Source: an uncultured Paenibacillaceae bacterium
Lineage (GTDB): Bacteria; Bacillota; Bacilli; Paenibacillales; DA-C8
Assembly: GCA_937957685.1 (NCBI GenBank)
Contig: CALGAO010000124.1
Location: 1 to 47,124 of the forward strand
Length of the DNA: 47,124 bases
Direction of reading: 5' to 3'
Both the position numbers and the translations under genes were made by a program. The notes beneath the pieces were generated by a model. It was not told the origin of the DNA, did not search any database, and saw only the letters and a program-made list of their open reading frames with translations. Numbering within the stretch: position 1 is the stretch's first letter; each line of letters opens with the position of its first letter. This document shows, piece after piece, positions 8,254 to 16,979 of the stretch.

Positions 8254-9195
8254 TTACCACAGCGGTACCACCGCTCCCTTGAACGTCTCTTCGATAAATT
8301 TCTTCGTCTCGTCAGAACGATAGGACTCGATCAGTTTCTGGATCGCCGGATCATCCTTGCGATCTTCCGTCGTGACGATGACGTTGACCCATGGAGAGGT
8401 GTGCGTCTCCACGAAGATCGCATCGTCCGCCAGCGTCAGGCCCGCATTGGTCGCGAAGCTCGTGTTGATCGCAGCGGCGGCCAGCTCGTCCAGCAGATTC
8501 GGGATCTGCGCAGCTTCAAGCTCGATCAGCTCCAGGTTGAGCGGATTGTCCACCACGTCGAGGACCGTTGCTTCCTCACGCACGCCTTCGCGGATCTTGA
8601 TCAGGCCCGCGGATTCGAACATGAGCAGGGCCCGCGCGCTGTTGGTCGGGTCGTTCGGCAAGCCGATGCGATCACCCGCCTTGATCTCGTCGATGCTCTT
8701 CAGCTTCTTCGAGTAGAATCCCATCGGATTGAGCACGGTCTCGGCGACATCGACGAGCTCGGTCGCGCCTTTCTCCTCCTTGTAGGAATTGAGGAACGGA
8801 CGGTGCTGATAGATGTTCGCGTCGAGCTCCCCTTCAACCAGCGCCACATTCGGGATGATGAAATCGCTGAAAACCTTGATCTCGATGTCCAGCCCGTTGC
8901 CCGCTGCCACTTCACGAACCTTCTCCACGATCTGCTCGTGCACGCCAGCCGTTACGCCTACGACGAGGCTGTAGCGCTCCTCCCCGCTGTTGCTCTCCTC
9001 AGCCGATGGGCTGTTGCCACCTGTGCCATTGCCTGCCTCGCTGCCCGCGTTCGAAGCGGTGGACTGGCTTCCGCTGTTACCGCCCCCGGAAGCGGTTTTG
9101 GCATCGTTGCTGCCGCAGGCGCTGATCAGCAATGCCAGCATCAGGATGCCCAGCAGAAGGGTCAGTTTGCGAGTTTTTGATGGATAGATCACCAT
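8254..9195 (-). CDS. metQ: MetQ/NlpA-type substrate-binding lipoprotein
   Basis: A 313-aa lipoprotein. The signal peptide ends in the lipobox LISAC (Cys27), followed by a Ser/Gly/Asn-rich linker. The mature domain is of the NLPA family (VVGVTAGVHEQIVEKV; EGELDANIYQHRPFL), which binds methionine or related compounds and feeds MetI/MetN. ATG 9195 has GGGGGAGGAAGG upstream. A perfect consensus promoter lies about 50 nt before it. I saw no S-box (SAM) riboswitch in the roughly 50-nt leader, unlike many Bacillales met transporters. Confidence 0.93.
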   Translation of the reverse strand: MVIYPSKTRKLTLLLGILMLALLISACGSNDAKTASGGGNSGSQSTASNAGSEAGNGTGGNSPSAEESNSGEERYSLVVGVTAGVHEQIVEKVREVAAGNGLDIEIKVFSDFIIPNVALVEGELDANIYQHRPFLNSYKEEKGATELVDVAETVLNPMGFYSKKLKSIDEIKAGDRIGLPNDPTNSARALLMFESAGLIKIREGVREEATVLDVVDNPLNLELIELEAAQIPNLLDELAAAAINTSFATNAGLTLADDAIFVETHTSPWVNVIVTTEDRKDDPAIQKLIESYRSDETKKFIEETFKGAVVPLW

Positions 9196-9251
9196 GATTT
9201 ACCTTCCTCCCCCAATTCATAGTTAGCATATAGGATTAATTTATCAAAGTG

Positions 9252-9280
9252 ATTATATGGGTCATTTCGACGATTGTCAA
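9252..9280 (-). promoter_or_regulatory. Perfect sigma-A promoter of the metQNI operon
   Basis: On the minus strand TTGACA (9280-9275) is followed by exactly 17 nt and then TATAAT (9257-9252). Transcription should begin near 9245, leaving a leader of about 50 nt before metQ. A full consensus match suggests strong expression that would need a repressor if it is to be controlled. Confidence 0.9.
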
Positions 9281-9493
9281 TCCATTTACAGGGATTCCTA
9301 TTAATTTTCAAGCCAGTATTGAGAGATTCTGCGACTCCCCCGATTCATATTGAAATAAAATGAACGAATGTATTAATCTAATATGAAAGCAAACAATATA
9401 ACCTATGGCTTTATCAGTCCGACATGTTGCAGGAGCTAATCGGTCTCTGACAGTGTGGCGTCCTGTTGGAATGAGATAGATAGGGGGACTATT

Positions 9494-11761
9494 ATGAGAC
9501 GGATACCCGTGATGCTGCAACTGGTCATCATCATGTTCATCGTCATGGTAATTCCGACCACGATACTGACTTCGTACAGCGGTTCGAGCCTGATGGAATA
9601 TTCGGAGGAGACGATCGCCGAGACCTCGCTGGCCGGGCTGACGACCAGCCGCAATTTCTTTGAGAGCGCGCTGAGCAACCTCGCCAGCCATGCGGTGCGT
9701 CTGACGGCACCGAGCAATTTCATCGACTCGATCCGATACATCACCACCTTTGATGAGCTCAATGACAATTACGTCAATGTGAACCGCGCCCTGACCATCT
9801 TCCGCGAGCTCCGCAATCTGAGCAATATCGTGGATGGCGTGTACTCCACCTTCTTCTACCTGGAGGATTCCGATTATGTCATCTCCACCGACAAGGGGAT
9901 CACCAGGCTGGACCGATATGAACCGATCGATTGGCTGAGCGCAGCCAAGGACCAGAGCAGGGGGATCGGAGGCAAATGGTATCCCAGAAGGCTCATCAAC
10001 GGCATCCCGGTGCTGTCCTATGTGTTGCCCACGAGCAATCTGACGACGGCGACGCGGGGCACGCTCGTCATCAATCTTCGCGAGACGCAGATCAGCTCCT
10101 ACCTTCGTTCGTCCGATGAGGGGGAGCGGGGTTACTTCCTGCTGAACAAGGATGGTCTGATCGTCTCCAGCAACGACAAGACCAGGCTGCTCGCCCAGGC
10201 GGATCTTCCCTACATCCAGGACATCCTGACGAGATCGCTGAGGCAGGGTTATCAGATCCGCGAATCGGAGGGGGAGAGGCAGCTCATCGTCTGGACGAGC
10301 ACCTCGCGCCGCGACTGGACGCTCGTCAAGATCTACTCGATGGACGAGCTGCTGGCGCGAACCACGTCGATGCAGCGCAACATCTTCCTGACGACAATCT
10401 TCATGATCATCCTGACGACCGTCGTGTCGGTCATTCTCGCCAGGTGGCTGTCCCAGCCGCTGCGCAAGCTGGTGACCACGATCCGTTCCCATCCGTCCCT
10501 GGGCACGCTGACCAGACACAATGAGCTGGCCTTCCTGGACGATGCCTTCAGACGGATGCAGGAGGAAGAGCAGGCGCTTCACCAGCTGCTGCAGGAGCGC
10601 GAGCAGGATGCGCGCAACCTGACGGCGCAGAGGCTGCTGCGCGGCGAGCTGGCCGAGCAGTATGCGGAGGTGTTCCCGGAGCCTCACTACCGCATCGCCG
10701 TGCTCTCCATCGACCGATATCGACACTATGTGAGCAAGAACAGCCGTGAGACGCGCAGCTACCACCGCTATCTGTTCGTCCAGAAGTGCGCGGATCTGTT
10801 CCCAGAGGATGTGCATGCCCAGATCGTCTACCAGGGAGACGGCTACTTCGCGATCGTGCTGAACGGCGCCGGGCTGGATAACGTCCATGAATCGCTCAAG
10901 GCTGCGCTGCTCAAGATCAGCGGGGAAGCGAAACGCCTGTTCGAGCATACGGTGACGATTGGCGTCAGCGATGTGACGACGGACGTCCTGTCGCTGCCGG
11001 ACCTGATGACGGAAGCGGTCGAGCTGATCAAGCAGCGCATCATCAAGGGCGGCGGGCACATCATGTACTGGCAGGAGGATGCGGGCGGAAGCCACAAATA
11101 CATCTATCCGACGACGAGCGAGCGTCGCATCCTGAACTATCTGGAGACGAAGGATATCGAGAACATCTACAAGGAGCTGGAGCATATCCGGCAGGAGATT
11201 CGCTCGGTGCCCTATATCTCTTATGACAACATTCTGTTCATCTACTATCAGCTGGCGGGAGTCACGATCCGGTACATGCGGGAGAATGCCCTGACGTCCC
11301 GTGTCTTCGCCGGCCAGAGCAACATCTACTCGACCCTCGCATCCTTCGACACGCTGGAAGAGATCGAGGAATATATGATCGAGTTCTTCGAGGAGATCAC
11401 GCGGAGCCTCGACCAGAGCACGAACAAGATCAATCATCTGGATCGCATCGTGCAATATCTGCAGAACCATTACAATGAAGACATCATCTTCGAAGATATG
11501 GCGAAGGAAATCGGCATCAGCTACTCCTATATGCGGAAGATCGTTTCTGAACAGACGGGCAAGAGCCTGATTGACTACCTCAACCTGCTGCGCATCGAGC
11601 GATCCAAGGAGCTGCTCCTCAATATGGAGCTGACCATCTCCCAGATCGCCGAGATGATCGGATATCACAATGTGCAGAGCTTCAACCGGTTCTTCCGCAA
11701 ATACGAAGGCATGTCACCAAGCCAATACCGAAATATCAAGCTGGCATCGGGCAAAGCATAA
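9494..11761 (+). CDS. Membrane-bound AraC-family regulator with extracellular CACHE-like sensor
   Basis: A 755-aa regulator. TM1 is at about 5-25, an extracellular sensor of about 260 residues resembles dCACHE, TM2 is at about 294-316, and a HAMP-like linker follows (ARWLSQPLRKLV). After a cytoplasmic central region comes a C-terminal AraC double helix-turn-helix (about 652-747; FEDMAKEIGISYSYMRKIVSEQTG ... ISQIAEMIGYHNVQSFNRFFRKYEGMSPSQYR). Paenibacilli use such proteins to sense extracellular sugars and activate adjacent transporters. ATG 9494 has AGGGGGA 5 nt upstream. It lies directly before the duplicated sugar-transporter cassettes and is divergent from metQ. A strong terminator isolates it, so it is probably the activator of those cassettes. 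Confidence 0.93.
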   Translation: MRRIPVMLQLVIIMFIVMVIPTTILTSYSGSSLMEYSEETIAETSLAGLTTSRNFFESALSNLASHAVRLTAPSNFIDSIRYITTFDELNDNYVNVNRALTIFRELRNLSNIVDGVYSTFFYLEDSDYVISTDKGITRLDRYEPIDWLSAAKDQSRGIGGKWYPRRLINGIPVLSYVLPTSNLTTATRGTLVINLRETQISSYLRSSDEGERGYFLLNKDGLIVSSNDKTRLLAQADLPYIQDILTRSLRQGYQIRESEGERQLIVWTSTSRRDWTLVKIYSMDELLARTTSMQRNIFLTTIFMIILTTVVSVILARWLSQPLRKLVTTIRSHPSLGTLTRHNELAFLDDAFRRMQEEEQALHQLLQEREQDARNLTAQRLLRGELAEQYAEVFPEPHYRIAVLSIDRYRHYVSKNSRETRSYHRYLFVQKCADLFPEDVHAQIVYQGDGYFAIVLNGAGLDNVHESLKAALLKISGEAKRLFEHTVTIGVSDVTTDVLSLPDLMTEAVELIKQRIIKGGGHIMYWQEDAGGSHKYIYPTTSERRILNYLETKDIENIYKELEHIRQEIRSVPYISYDNILFIYYQLAGVTIRYMRENALTSRVFAGQSNIYSTLASFDTLEEIEEYMIEFFEEITRSLDQSTNKINHLDRIVQYLQNHYNEDIIFEDMAKEIGISYSYMRKIVSEQTGKSLIDYLNLLRIERSKELLLNMELTISQIAEMIGYHNVQSFNRFFRKYEGMSPSQYRNIKLASGKA

Positions 11762-11788
11762 GCCTTGCCCCTCACAGGTCCGACGTTG

Positions 11789-11835
11789 CAGCCAGCCTTG
11801 TTCGCGATCAGCGAGCGAGGCTGGCTGTTCATTTT
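11789..11835 (+). terminator. Rho-independent terminator after the AraC-type regulator
   Basis: The stem CAGCCAGCC / GGCTGGCTG (11789-11797 / 11819-11827) is extended by inner pairs and followed by TTCATTTTT. Confidence 0.88.
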
Positions 11836-11942
11836 TGCTCATTTTGATCAGATTTGCTTCTGTCGACAGGGCCGAAACCCGCATTTCTCCGTTCGTTCGT
11901 GACTTTTCGATCAAAAATAACAGGTATGATCAATTCCTATCG

Positions 11943-11971
11943 TTTACGCCAAAACCACCACAAGATAATAT
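11943..11971 (+). promoter_or_regulatory. Promoter of transporter cassette 1
   Basis: TTTACG (11943-11948), 17 nt, TAATAT (11966-11971). The same arrangement (TTTACG, -10, then a cre-like site) recurs before cassette 2, supporting it as the real promoter. Confidence 0.7.
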
Positions 11972-11984
11972 GAAAGCGTAAACA
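11971..11984 (+). promoter_or_regulatory. CcpA cre-like site overlapping the cassette 1 start
   Basis: TGAAAGCGTAAACA matches 13 of 14 positions of the cre consensus TGWAARCGYTWNCW. It lies immediately after the -10 box, where CcpA binding would block initiation. Catabolite repression is inferred. Confidence 0.6.
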
Positions 11985-12052
11985 ATGGGATGGAACAACA
12001 TCCAATGGTTTCCATGGCATGAAAGGCGCCATGAGGAGGTGAGATCAGAGAT

Positions 12053-13033
12053 ATGAACATGGAAGGCGCTTCCGTAGAACCGGGCAACAAGAAGAGTGCG
12101 TTCGCGGTCAATCCGAAAGCGCTCAGAAGGAAGCAGATTCGCAGCTACATGGCGCAAAACTGGCAGTTGTACGTCCTGTTGATCGTTCCGCTGGCATTTG
12201 CCATTACATTCAAATACATGCCGCTCTCCGGATTGATCCTGGCGTTCAAGGACTACAAGATCGCCAGGGGTTTCTGGGGCAGCGAGTGGGTAGGCTTTCA
12301 GATCTTCGAGGAGATATTCCGTCATCGCGAGTTTCTGCGCGCGCTTCGCAATACACTGCTGCTCAACACCCTGGACCTGATGTTCAGCTTCACGGCGCCG
12401 ATCCTGCTTGCGCTTCTGCTGAATGAGATCAGACATTCCGCATACAAGCGCGTCAACCAATCCCTGCTCTATCTGCCGCACTTCCTGTCCTGGCCGATCA
12501 TCGGCGCGCTGGCATACCAGCTCCTGGGACTGGGCAACGGCCTCGTCAACAATCTGATCGAGATGCTGGGAGGAGAGAGGATTCCCTTCCTGCAGAGCGA
12601 CTATCATTGGTTGGCCAGCTATGTCGGGATCGGCGTATGGGCAAGCATGGGCTGGGGGACGATCATCTATCTCGCGGCGATCAGCGGCGTCAATCCGGAG
12701 CTGTATGAGGCGGCTACCGTGGACGGCGCGGGACGCTGGCGGAGGATGTGGCATGTGACGTTGCCATGCATACGGGCAACGATCGTCACCCTGCTGATTC
12801 TGAATCTGGGCAGGATCATGGGAGGTTCGTTTGAACAGATCTATGCGTTGCAGAACAAGGCGACGACTGAGTTCACAACCACGATCCCGGTATTGGTCTA
12901 CCGCTGGGGCATCGAGGGCGGCAACTTCAGCCGCGCGACTGCCGTCGGCCTCTTCCAATCCGTGGTGGGTCTTCTTCTGATACTCATAGCCGACCGGATC
13001 GCCAAGAAGCTTGGCGAAGACGGCTTGCTATAG
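12053..13033 (+). CDS. CUT1 sugar ABC permease, LplB/YteP type (cassette 1)
   Basis: A 326-aa membrane permease with six predicted membrane segments. The EAA coupling loop reads ELYEAATVDGAGRWRRMWHVTLPCI. It belongs to the LplB/YteP group, which pairs with a YtcP-type permease and a large lipoprotein to import oligosaccharides and borrows a shared ATPase such as MsmX. No ATPase gene is nearby. ATG 12053 lies 13-14 nt after GAGGAGGTGA. It is first in a three-gene operon and is a near copy of the gene at 15982. The GH105 gene downstream points to rhamnogalacturonan-derived oligosaccharides. Confidence 0.93.
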   Translation: MNMEGASVEPGNKKSAFAVNPKALRRKQIRSYMAQNWQLYVLLIVPLAFAITFKYMPLSGLILAFKDYKIARGFWGSEWVGFQIFEEIFRHREFLRALRNTLLLNTLDLMFSFTAPILLALLLNEIRHSAYKRVNQSLLYLPHFLSWPIIGALAYQLLGLGNGLVNNLIEMLGGERIPFLQSDYHWLASYVGIGVWASMGWGTIIYLAAISGVNPELYEAATVDGAGRWRRMWHVTLPCIRATIVTLLILNLGRIMGGSFEQIYALQNKATTEFTTTIPVLVYRWGIEGGNFSRATAVGLFQSVVGLLLILIADRIAKKLGEDGLL

Positions 13034-13047
13034 AAGGGAGGTGAACC

Positions 13048-13947
13048 ATGCAAGGTTCAGGTATCATTCGCGTTGCACATCACAGGAGACGCTTCGACCT
13101 GTGGGATGTGCTCATCTACACGGCGATCGCCCTGACTTCGCTGGCATGTCTGTTGCCTTTCGTGCATGTGGTCGCCAAGTCGCTCAGCACCGATGCCTTC
13201 GTCATCGCTAACAAGGTCTTCCTCTGGCCCAAGGGCTTTACGATCGAGGCGTATCAGAAGATCTTCGCCGATGCGAGCATTATTCGATCCCTTTATGTTA
13301 CCGTTTTCATCACGGCGACGTTCACGCTGCTGGGCATGATCATCACGACCTGCGCCGCCTATCCGCTGTCGCGCAGGAATCTGAAGGGCAATGCCGTGCT
13401 GACCTTCATCTTCATGTTCACACTGTATTTTGGCGGCGGCATCATCCCGGAATACATCAACATCAGCAATCTGGGGTTGCTGGATACGGTCTGGTCGCTC
13501 ATCCTGCCGCCCGCGTTCAGCGCCTTCAACCTGCTGATCATGCGGACCGCGATTCGCAGCAATATCCCGGACAGCCTGGAGGAAGCAGCCAGGATCGACG
13601 GCGCCGGGCACTTCAGAGTGTTGCTCACGATCGTGCTGCCGCTGTCCAAGCCGATCATCGCCACGCTGTCTCTGTTCTATGCGGTCGGGCGATGGAATGC
13701 TTATCAGGATGCCCTGTTCTACATCAAGTACGCAACCGAACTCAGGCCGCTCCAGCTGAAGCTGTATTACCTTGTCGTGCAAGCCAGCGAGAGCTTCCAG
13801 CTCGAGATGACCAACGTCAACCTGAGCAATCCCGAGGTATTGAAGGCGTCTGTGGTCGTGTTTGCGACTGTACCGATCTTGCTCGTATACCCGTTTATCC
13901 AGAAGTATTTCGTGCAAGGCGTCCTGATAGGCGCCATCAAGGAATGA
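13048..13947 (+). CDS. CUT1 sugar ABC permease, YtcP type (cassette 1)
   Basis: A 299-aa second permease subunit with six membrane segments and the EAA loop LEEAARIDGAGHFRVLLTIVLPLSKPIIATL. It starts 14 nt after the first permease, with GGGAGGTGA ideally placed before ATG 13048. The FGGGIIPEYINISNLGLLDT segment is characteristic of YtcP-like subunits. It forms a heterodimeric channel with the preceding gene product. A near-identical paralogue lies at 16980. Confidence 0.93.
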   Translation: MQGSGIIRVAHHRRRFDLWDVLIYTAIALTSLACLLPFVHVVAKSLSTDAFVIANKVFLWPKGFTIEAYQKIFADASIIRSLYVTVFITATFTLLGMIITTCAAYPLSRRNLKGNAVLTFIFMFTLYFGGGIIPEYINISNLGLLDTVWSLILPPAFSAFNLLIMRTAIRSNIPDSLEEAARIDGAGHFRVLLTIVLPLSKPIIATLSLFYAVGRWNAYQDALFYIKYATELRPLQLKLYYLVVQASESFQLEMTNVNLSNPEVLKASVVVFATVPILLVYPFIQKYFVQGVLIGAIKE

Positions 13948-13980
13948 ATGAAGCGATTATGCGATTAGGGGGAAGGTTTG

Positions 13981-15660
13981 ATGAGGAAAATAGCTGTGGT
14001 GCTTGCTGTCATCGTACTGGTGCTTGGCGTACTGGCAGCGTGCTCGGGCAACAAGAATAATCAGCCCGCCAACAATACGTCCACCACGGGCGGAACCACG
14101 ACCACTACGGGAGGAGGCTCCCAGTCGTCCAGCGGCGGAGGAGATGGGAATGCCGGCGGCGAGGTCGATTATCGCAACGGGTTCCCGGAGCGCGTCACGC
14201 TGGAGATCCCGGTCTATGACCGCGCCTTCGAGGGCTGGAACGTCGCCGACAACTACTACACCCGCTGGATCCAGCAGGAATTCGGCGAGAAGTACAATGT
14301 GGAAGTGAAGTTCACGCCGATCGGCCGCTCCACGGAGGTGCAGGACTTCCAGCAGCTGCTGGCATCGCACCGGGCGCCGGATATCATCTTTCACTATGAC
14401 ATGCCGCAGGCGCTGAATTACTATGCTTCCGAGGTGATGCAGCCGCTGGATGTGGAGGAGATCGCCCACTACGCGCCGACTTACTGGAACAACATGAAGG
14501 ACACGATCCTGAGGTACGGGATCATCGAAGGCAAGCAGATGTTCTTCTTCGCGAAGCGTCCGAACGTCAGCAACTGGGTGACGATCATCCGCAAGGACTG
14601 GGTGGAAGCGGTTGGCATGAAGGTGGAGGACCTGACTTCGCTCGAAAAATTCAACGAGATGCTGGTCAAGTGGAGAGATGCAGGACTCGGTACCGCCGGC
14701 GGTTCCCTGCAGCGCAACGTCTTCAACTACAGCTACGCCTTCCGCGACTGGCCGGTCGATCCGGAGACGCATGCGATCTACACGGACCTGTCCGTGGCGG
14801 ACTTCACGACAGAAGCGACCGAGAAGTGGCTGCGCAACCTGAACTATCAATACAACAACAAGCTGATCGACCAGGAGTTCTATCTGCGCGATGACGCCAA
14901 CAAGGTGAAGGCGGAGTTCGTCGCGGGCAGAACGGGTACCTACGGCGAATACATCGCCAGCAACACCGATCTCTTCGAAGCGGTGCTGAAGAACAATCCG
15001 GAAGCGGAGTTTGCCGTGTTGCCTCCTGGCGCATCGGTTCCGGAAGGCGGCGTGCCGCAAGGTCGCCTGGATTGGCCGTTTGGCATGATCATGGGCATCA
15101 ATCACGAATCCACTGCAGAGGAGCGCATCGCCGTCTGGCTGTACCTCGAATGGATGAGCCAGCCGGAGAACCTGTTCACCCTGCAGAACGGCTTCGAAGG
15201 CATGAACTATAGCGGCGTGGACGAAAGCGGCCTGCCGATCAAGAACGCCGACTACGACGGTGAAGCGAAGCTGTCGCCGAACAACAACAAGGACTACTGG
15301 TGCCTGGTGGTGGAATCGCCGGTATACGGTTCGGAGGAAGAGACGATCGAGGCGCTCAAGAGCTTCTGGTCGCCGCCAGGATATGAATATATCGTCGAAG
15401 ACATGCTGAAGTACAGAGAGCAGCAGATGCCGTATCTGTATCCGGACCCGCTGTTCACGGTGCCGATCGAGTCCGTGGCCAAGTACAAGGCCGACCTGAA
15501 CAACCTGTTCCAGGAGCTGTATCTGGACATCGTCATGTCGCCGCCGGATCAATTCGACGCGAAGTATGAAGCGGCGAAGAAGCGCTTCCTCGAAGCGGGC
15601 TATCAGGAGATCATCGACGAGAAGAGGGCGGCATATGAAGCCGGTTATATCCTCGAATAA
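13981..15660 (+). CDS. Large sugar-binding lipoprotein (cassette 1)
   Basis: A 559-aa extracellular binding protein of the YtcQ/LipO group. Lipobox LAAC (Cys21) is followed by a Thr/Ser/Gly/Asn-rich linker of about 40 residues. The mature binding domain starts at about residue 60 with YRNGFPERVTLEI. ATG 13981 has GGGGGAAGG upstream. It would deliver oligosaccharides to the two permeases before it. The central and C-terminal part (14555-15540) is identical in DNA sequence to the paralogue at 17904, whereas the signal peptide and linker differ. This points to gene conversion. The ligand is inferred from the downstream GH105 enzyme. Confidence 0.93.
   Translation: MRKIAVVLAVIVLVLGVLAACSGNKNNQPANNTSTTGGTTTTTGGGSQSSSGGGDGNAGGEVDYRNGFPERVTLEIPVYDRAFEGWNVADNYYTRWIQQEFGEKYNVEVKFTPIGRSTEVQDFQQLLASHRAPDIIFHYDMPQALNYYASEVMQPLDVEEIAHYAPTYWNNMKDTILRYGIIEGKQMFFFAKRPNVSNWVTIIRKDWVEAVGMKVEDLTSLEKFNEMLVKWRDAGLGTAGGSLQRNVFNYSYAFRDWPVDPETHAIYTDLSVADFTTEATEKWLRNLNYQYNNKLIDQEFYLRDDANKVKAEFVAGRTGTYGEYIASNTDLFEAVLKNNPEAEFAVLPPGASVPEGGVPQGRLDWPFGMIMGINHESTAEERIAVWLYLEWMSQPENLFTLQNGFEGMNYSGVDESGLPIKNADYDGEAKLSPNNNKDYWCLVVESPVYGSEEETIEALKSFWSPPGYEYIVEDMLKYREQQMPYLYPDPLFTVPIESVAKYKADLNNLFQELYLDIVMSPPDQFDAKYEAAKKRFLEAGYQEIIDEKRAAYEAGYILE
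14555..15540 (+). repeat. 986-bp tract identical to 18427-19412
   Basis: By direct comparison the two lipoprotein genes are the same base for base from 14555 to 15540 (offset 3872), while sequence on both sides shows frequent silent and coding differences. The boundaries are sharp: AAG versus GAG codon upstream, CCG versus TCG codon downstream. Confidence 0.9.
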
Positions 15661-15711
15661 TCGGGAGACGCCGGTACCCAACGATTAACCGCATTTCCAT
15701 ATCCTGCATCC

Positions 15712-15763
15712 AAGCCAGGTTTGCTGCACCCGAGCGGTGCGGCAGATCTGGCTTTTCATTTTT
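15712..15763 (+). terminator. Rho-independent terminator after cassette 1
   Basis: Outer arms AAGCCAG / CTGGCTT (15712-15718 / 15748-15754) and inner arms TGCACC / GGTGCG surround a short loop, followed by TTCATTTTT. It resembles the terminator after the AraC gene, so the promoter-terminator block seems to have been duplicated with the cassette. Confidence 0.85.
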
Positions 15764-15871
15764 GCTACCACCGATCAGATTTGATCGTGCGAGCGCTTGC
15801 CAAAGCCTTGTCCCGCCTGAATGCCGCGGCTCCGTTCAATCAAAAATGACCCCTCGTATCAAACAAGACCA

Positions 15872-15901
15872 TTTACGATTTGTCGAATTCGGGGCTATGC
15901 T
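15872..15901 (+). promoter_or_regulatory. Promoter of transporter cassette 2
   Basis: TTTACG (15872-15877), 18 nt, TATGCT (15896-15901). It is positioned like the cassette 1 promoter relative to a following cre-like site. Confidence 0.6.
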
Positions 15902-15914
15902 GAAAGCGTCAACA
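15901..15914 (+). promoter_or_regulatory. CcpA cre-like site at the cassette 2 promoter
   Basis: TGAAAGCGTCAACA matches 13 of 14 cre consensus positions and overlaps the end of the -10 box. Its retention although the surrounding intergenic DNA has diverged argues for function. Confidence 0.6.
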
Positions 15915-15981
15915 ACAAGTTCGGGAATCACTTCCTGAATGAGCAGCCTAGAATGAGAAACATTAATTGGGAGGTGAGTTT

Positions 15982-16962
15982 ATGAACGTTGAAAGCGCTT
16001 CGGTCAAACTCGAAGTGTCGAAAAAAGAACATCAAGGGAAGTTGAAAAAGACGCAGCGCAGAGAGCTGAAGAATTACTTCCGGCAGAACTGGCAGCTGTA
16101 TGTGCTTCTGCTTATTCCGCTCGCATTTGCACTCACGTTCAAATATGCTCCACTGTCCGGACTGGTGCTGGCCTTCAAGGATTACAAGATCGCCAGGGGC
16201 ATCTGGGGAAGTGAGTGGGTAGGCTTTCAGGTGTTCCAGGATGTCTTCGCGCATCGCGATTTTATTCGGGCCTTGCGCAACACCCTGCTGCTGAACGGAC
16301 TTGATCTGGTCTTCAGCTTCACGGCTCCGATCTTCCTGGCGCTCCTGCTGAACGAGATCAGGCATTCGACGTACAAGCGGGTCAATCAATCCCTGCTCTA
16401 TCTGCCGCACTTCCTGTCCTGGCCGATCATCGGCGCATTGGCCTACCAGTTGCTGGGTCTTGGAAGCGGTCTCGTCAACAATGTGATCGAGATGCTGGGT
16501 GGAGACCGGGTCCCGTTCCTGCAAAGCGACTATCATTGGCTGGCCAGCTACGTCGGTATCGGCGTGTGGGCGAGCATGGGCTGGGGGACGATCATCTATC
16601 TGGCCGCGATCAGCGGCGTCAATCCGGAACTGTATGAAGCGGCGACGGTGGATGGCGCGGGACGCTGGCGCAAGATGTGGAATGTGACGCTGCCGTCGAT
16701 CCGGCCGACGATCATCACCTTGCTGATCCTGAACCTGGGTCGCATCATGGGCGGCTCCTTCGAGCAGATCTTCGCCTTGCAGAACAAGGCAACCAATGAA
16801 TTCACCACGACGATTCCGGTTCTCGTCTACCGCTGGGGGATCGAGAGCGGCGACTTCAGCCGGGCAACCGCTGTGGGCCTGTTCCAGTCCGTCGTTGGTC
16901 TGATCCTGATCCTGATCGCTGACCGCATCGCCAAGAAGCTTGGCGAAGACGGATTGCTATAG
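15982..16962 (+). CDS. CUT1 sugar ABC permease, LplB/YteP type (cassette 2)
   Basis: A 326-aa paralogue of the permease at 12053, nearly identical from about residue 35 onward. The cytoplasmic N-terminus has diverged (MNVESASVKLEVSKKEHQ). The EAA loop is ELYEAATVDGAGRWRKMWNVTLPSI. ATG 15982 is chosen because GGGAGGTGAG lies just before it; an ATG five codons earlier has no such site. First gene of the second cassette, with its own promoter and cre-like site. Confidence 0.93.
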   Translation: MNVESASVKLEVSKKEHQGKLKKTQRRELKNYFRQNWQLYVLLLIPLAFALTFKYAPLSGLVLAFKDYKIARGIWGSEWVGFQVFQDVFAHRDFIRALRNTLLLNGLDLVFSFTAPIFLALLLNEIRHSTYKRVNQSLLYLPHFLSWPIIGALAYQLLGLGSGLVNNVIEMLGGDRVPFLQSDYHWLASYVGIGVWASMGWGTIIYLAAISGVNPELYEAATVDGAGRWRKMWNVTLPSIRPTIITLLILNLGRIMGGSFEQIFALQNKATNEFTTTIPVLVYRWGIESGDFSRATAVGLFQSVVGLILILIADRIAKKLGEDGLL

Positions 16963-16979
16963 AATGGAGGTGGCGAAGC

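Noticed and set aside
9196..9251. SAM (S-box) riboswitch or T-box in the metQ leader
   Set aside because: The leader is only about 50 nt long and shows none of the conserved S-box or T-box elements.
9308..11668. A 786-codon open frame on the minus strand opposite the AraC-type regulator
   Set aside because: It is the antisense of a clear gene with conserved domains, is rich in His/Gln/Arg/Asp typical of shadow frames in GC-rich DNA, and has no recognisable domain.
13957..15681. Long minus-strand frames opposite the two sugar-binding lipoproteins (also 17922-18977)
   Set aside because: They match each other only because the lipoprotein genes share an identical tract. No ribosome binding sites or domains.
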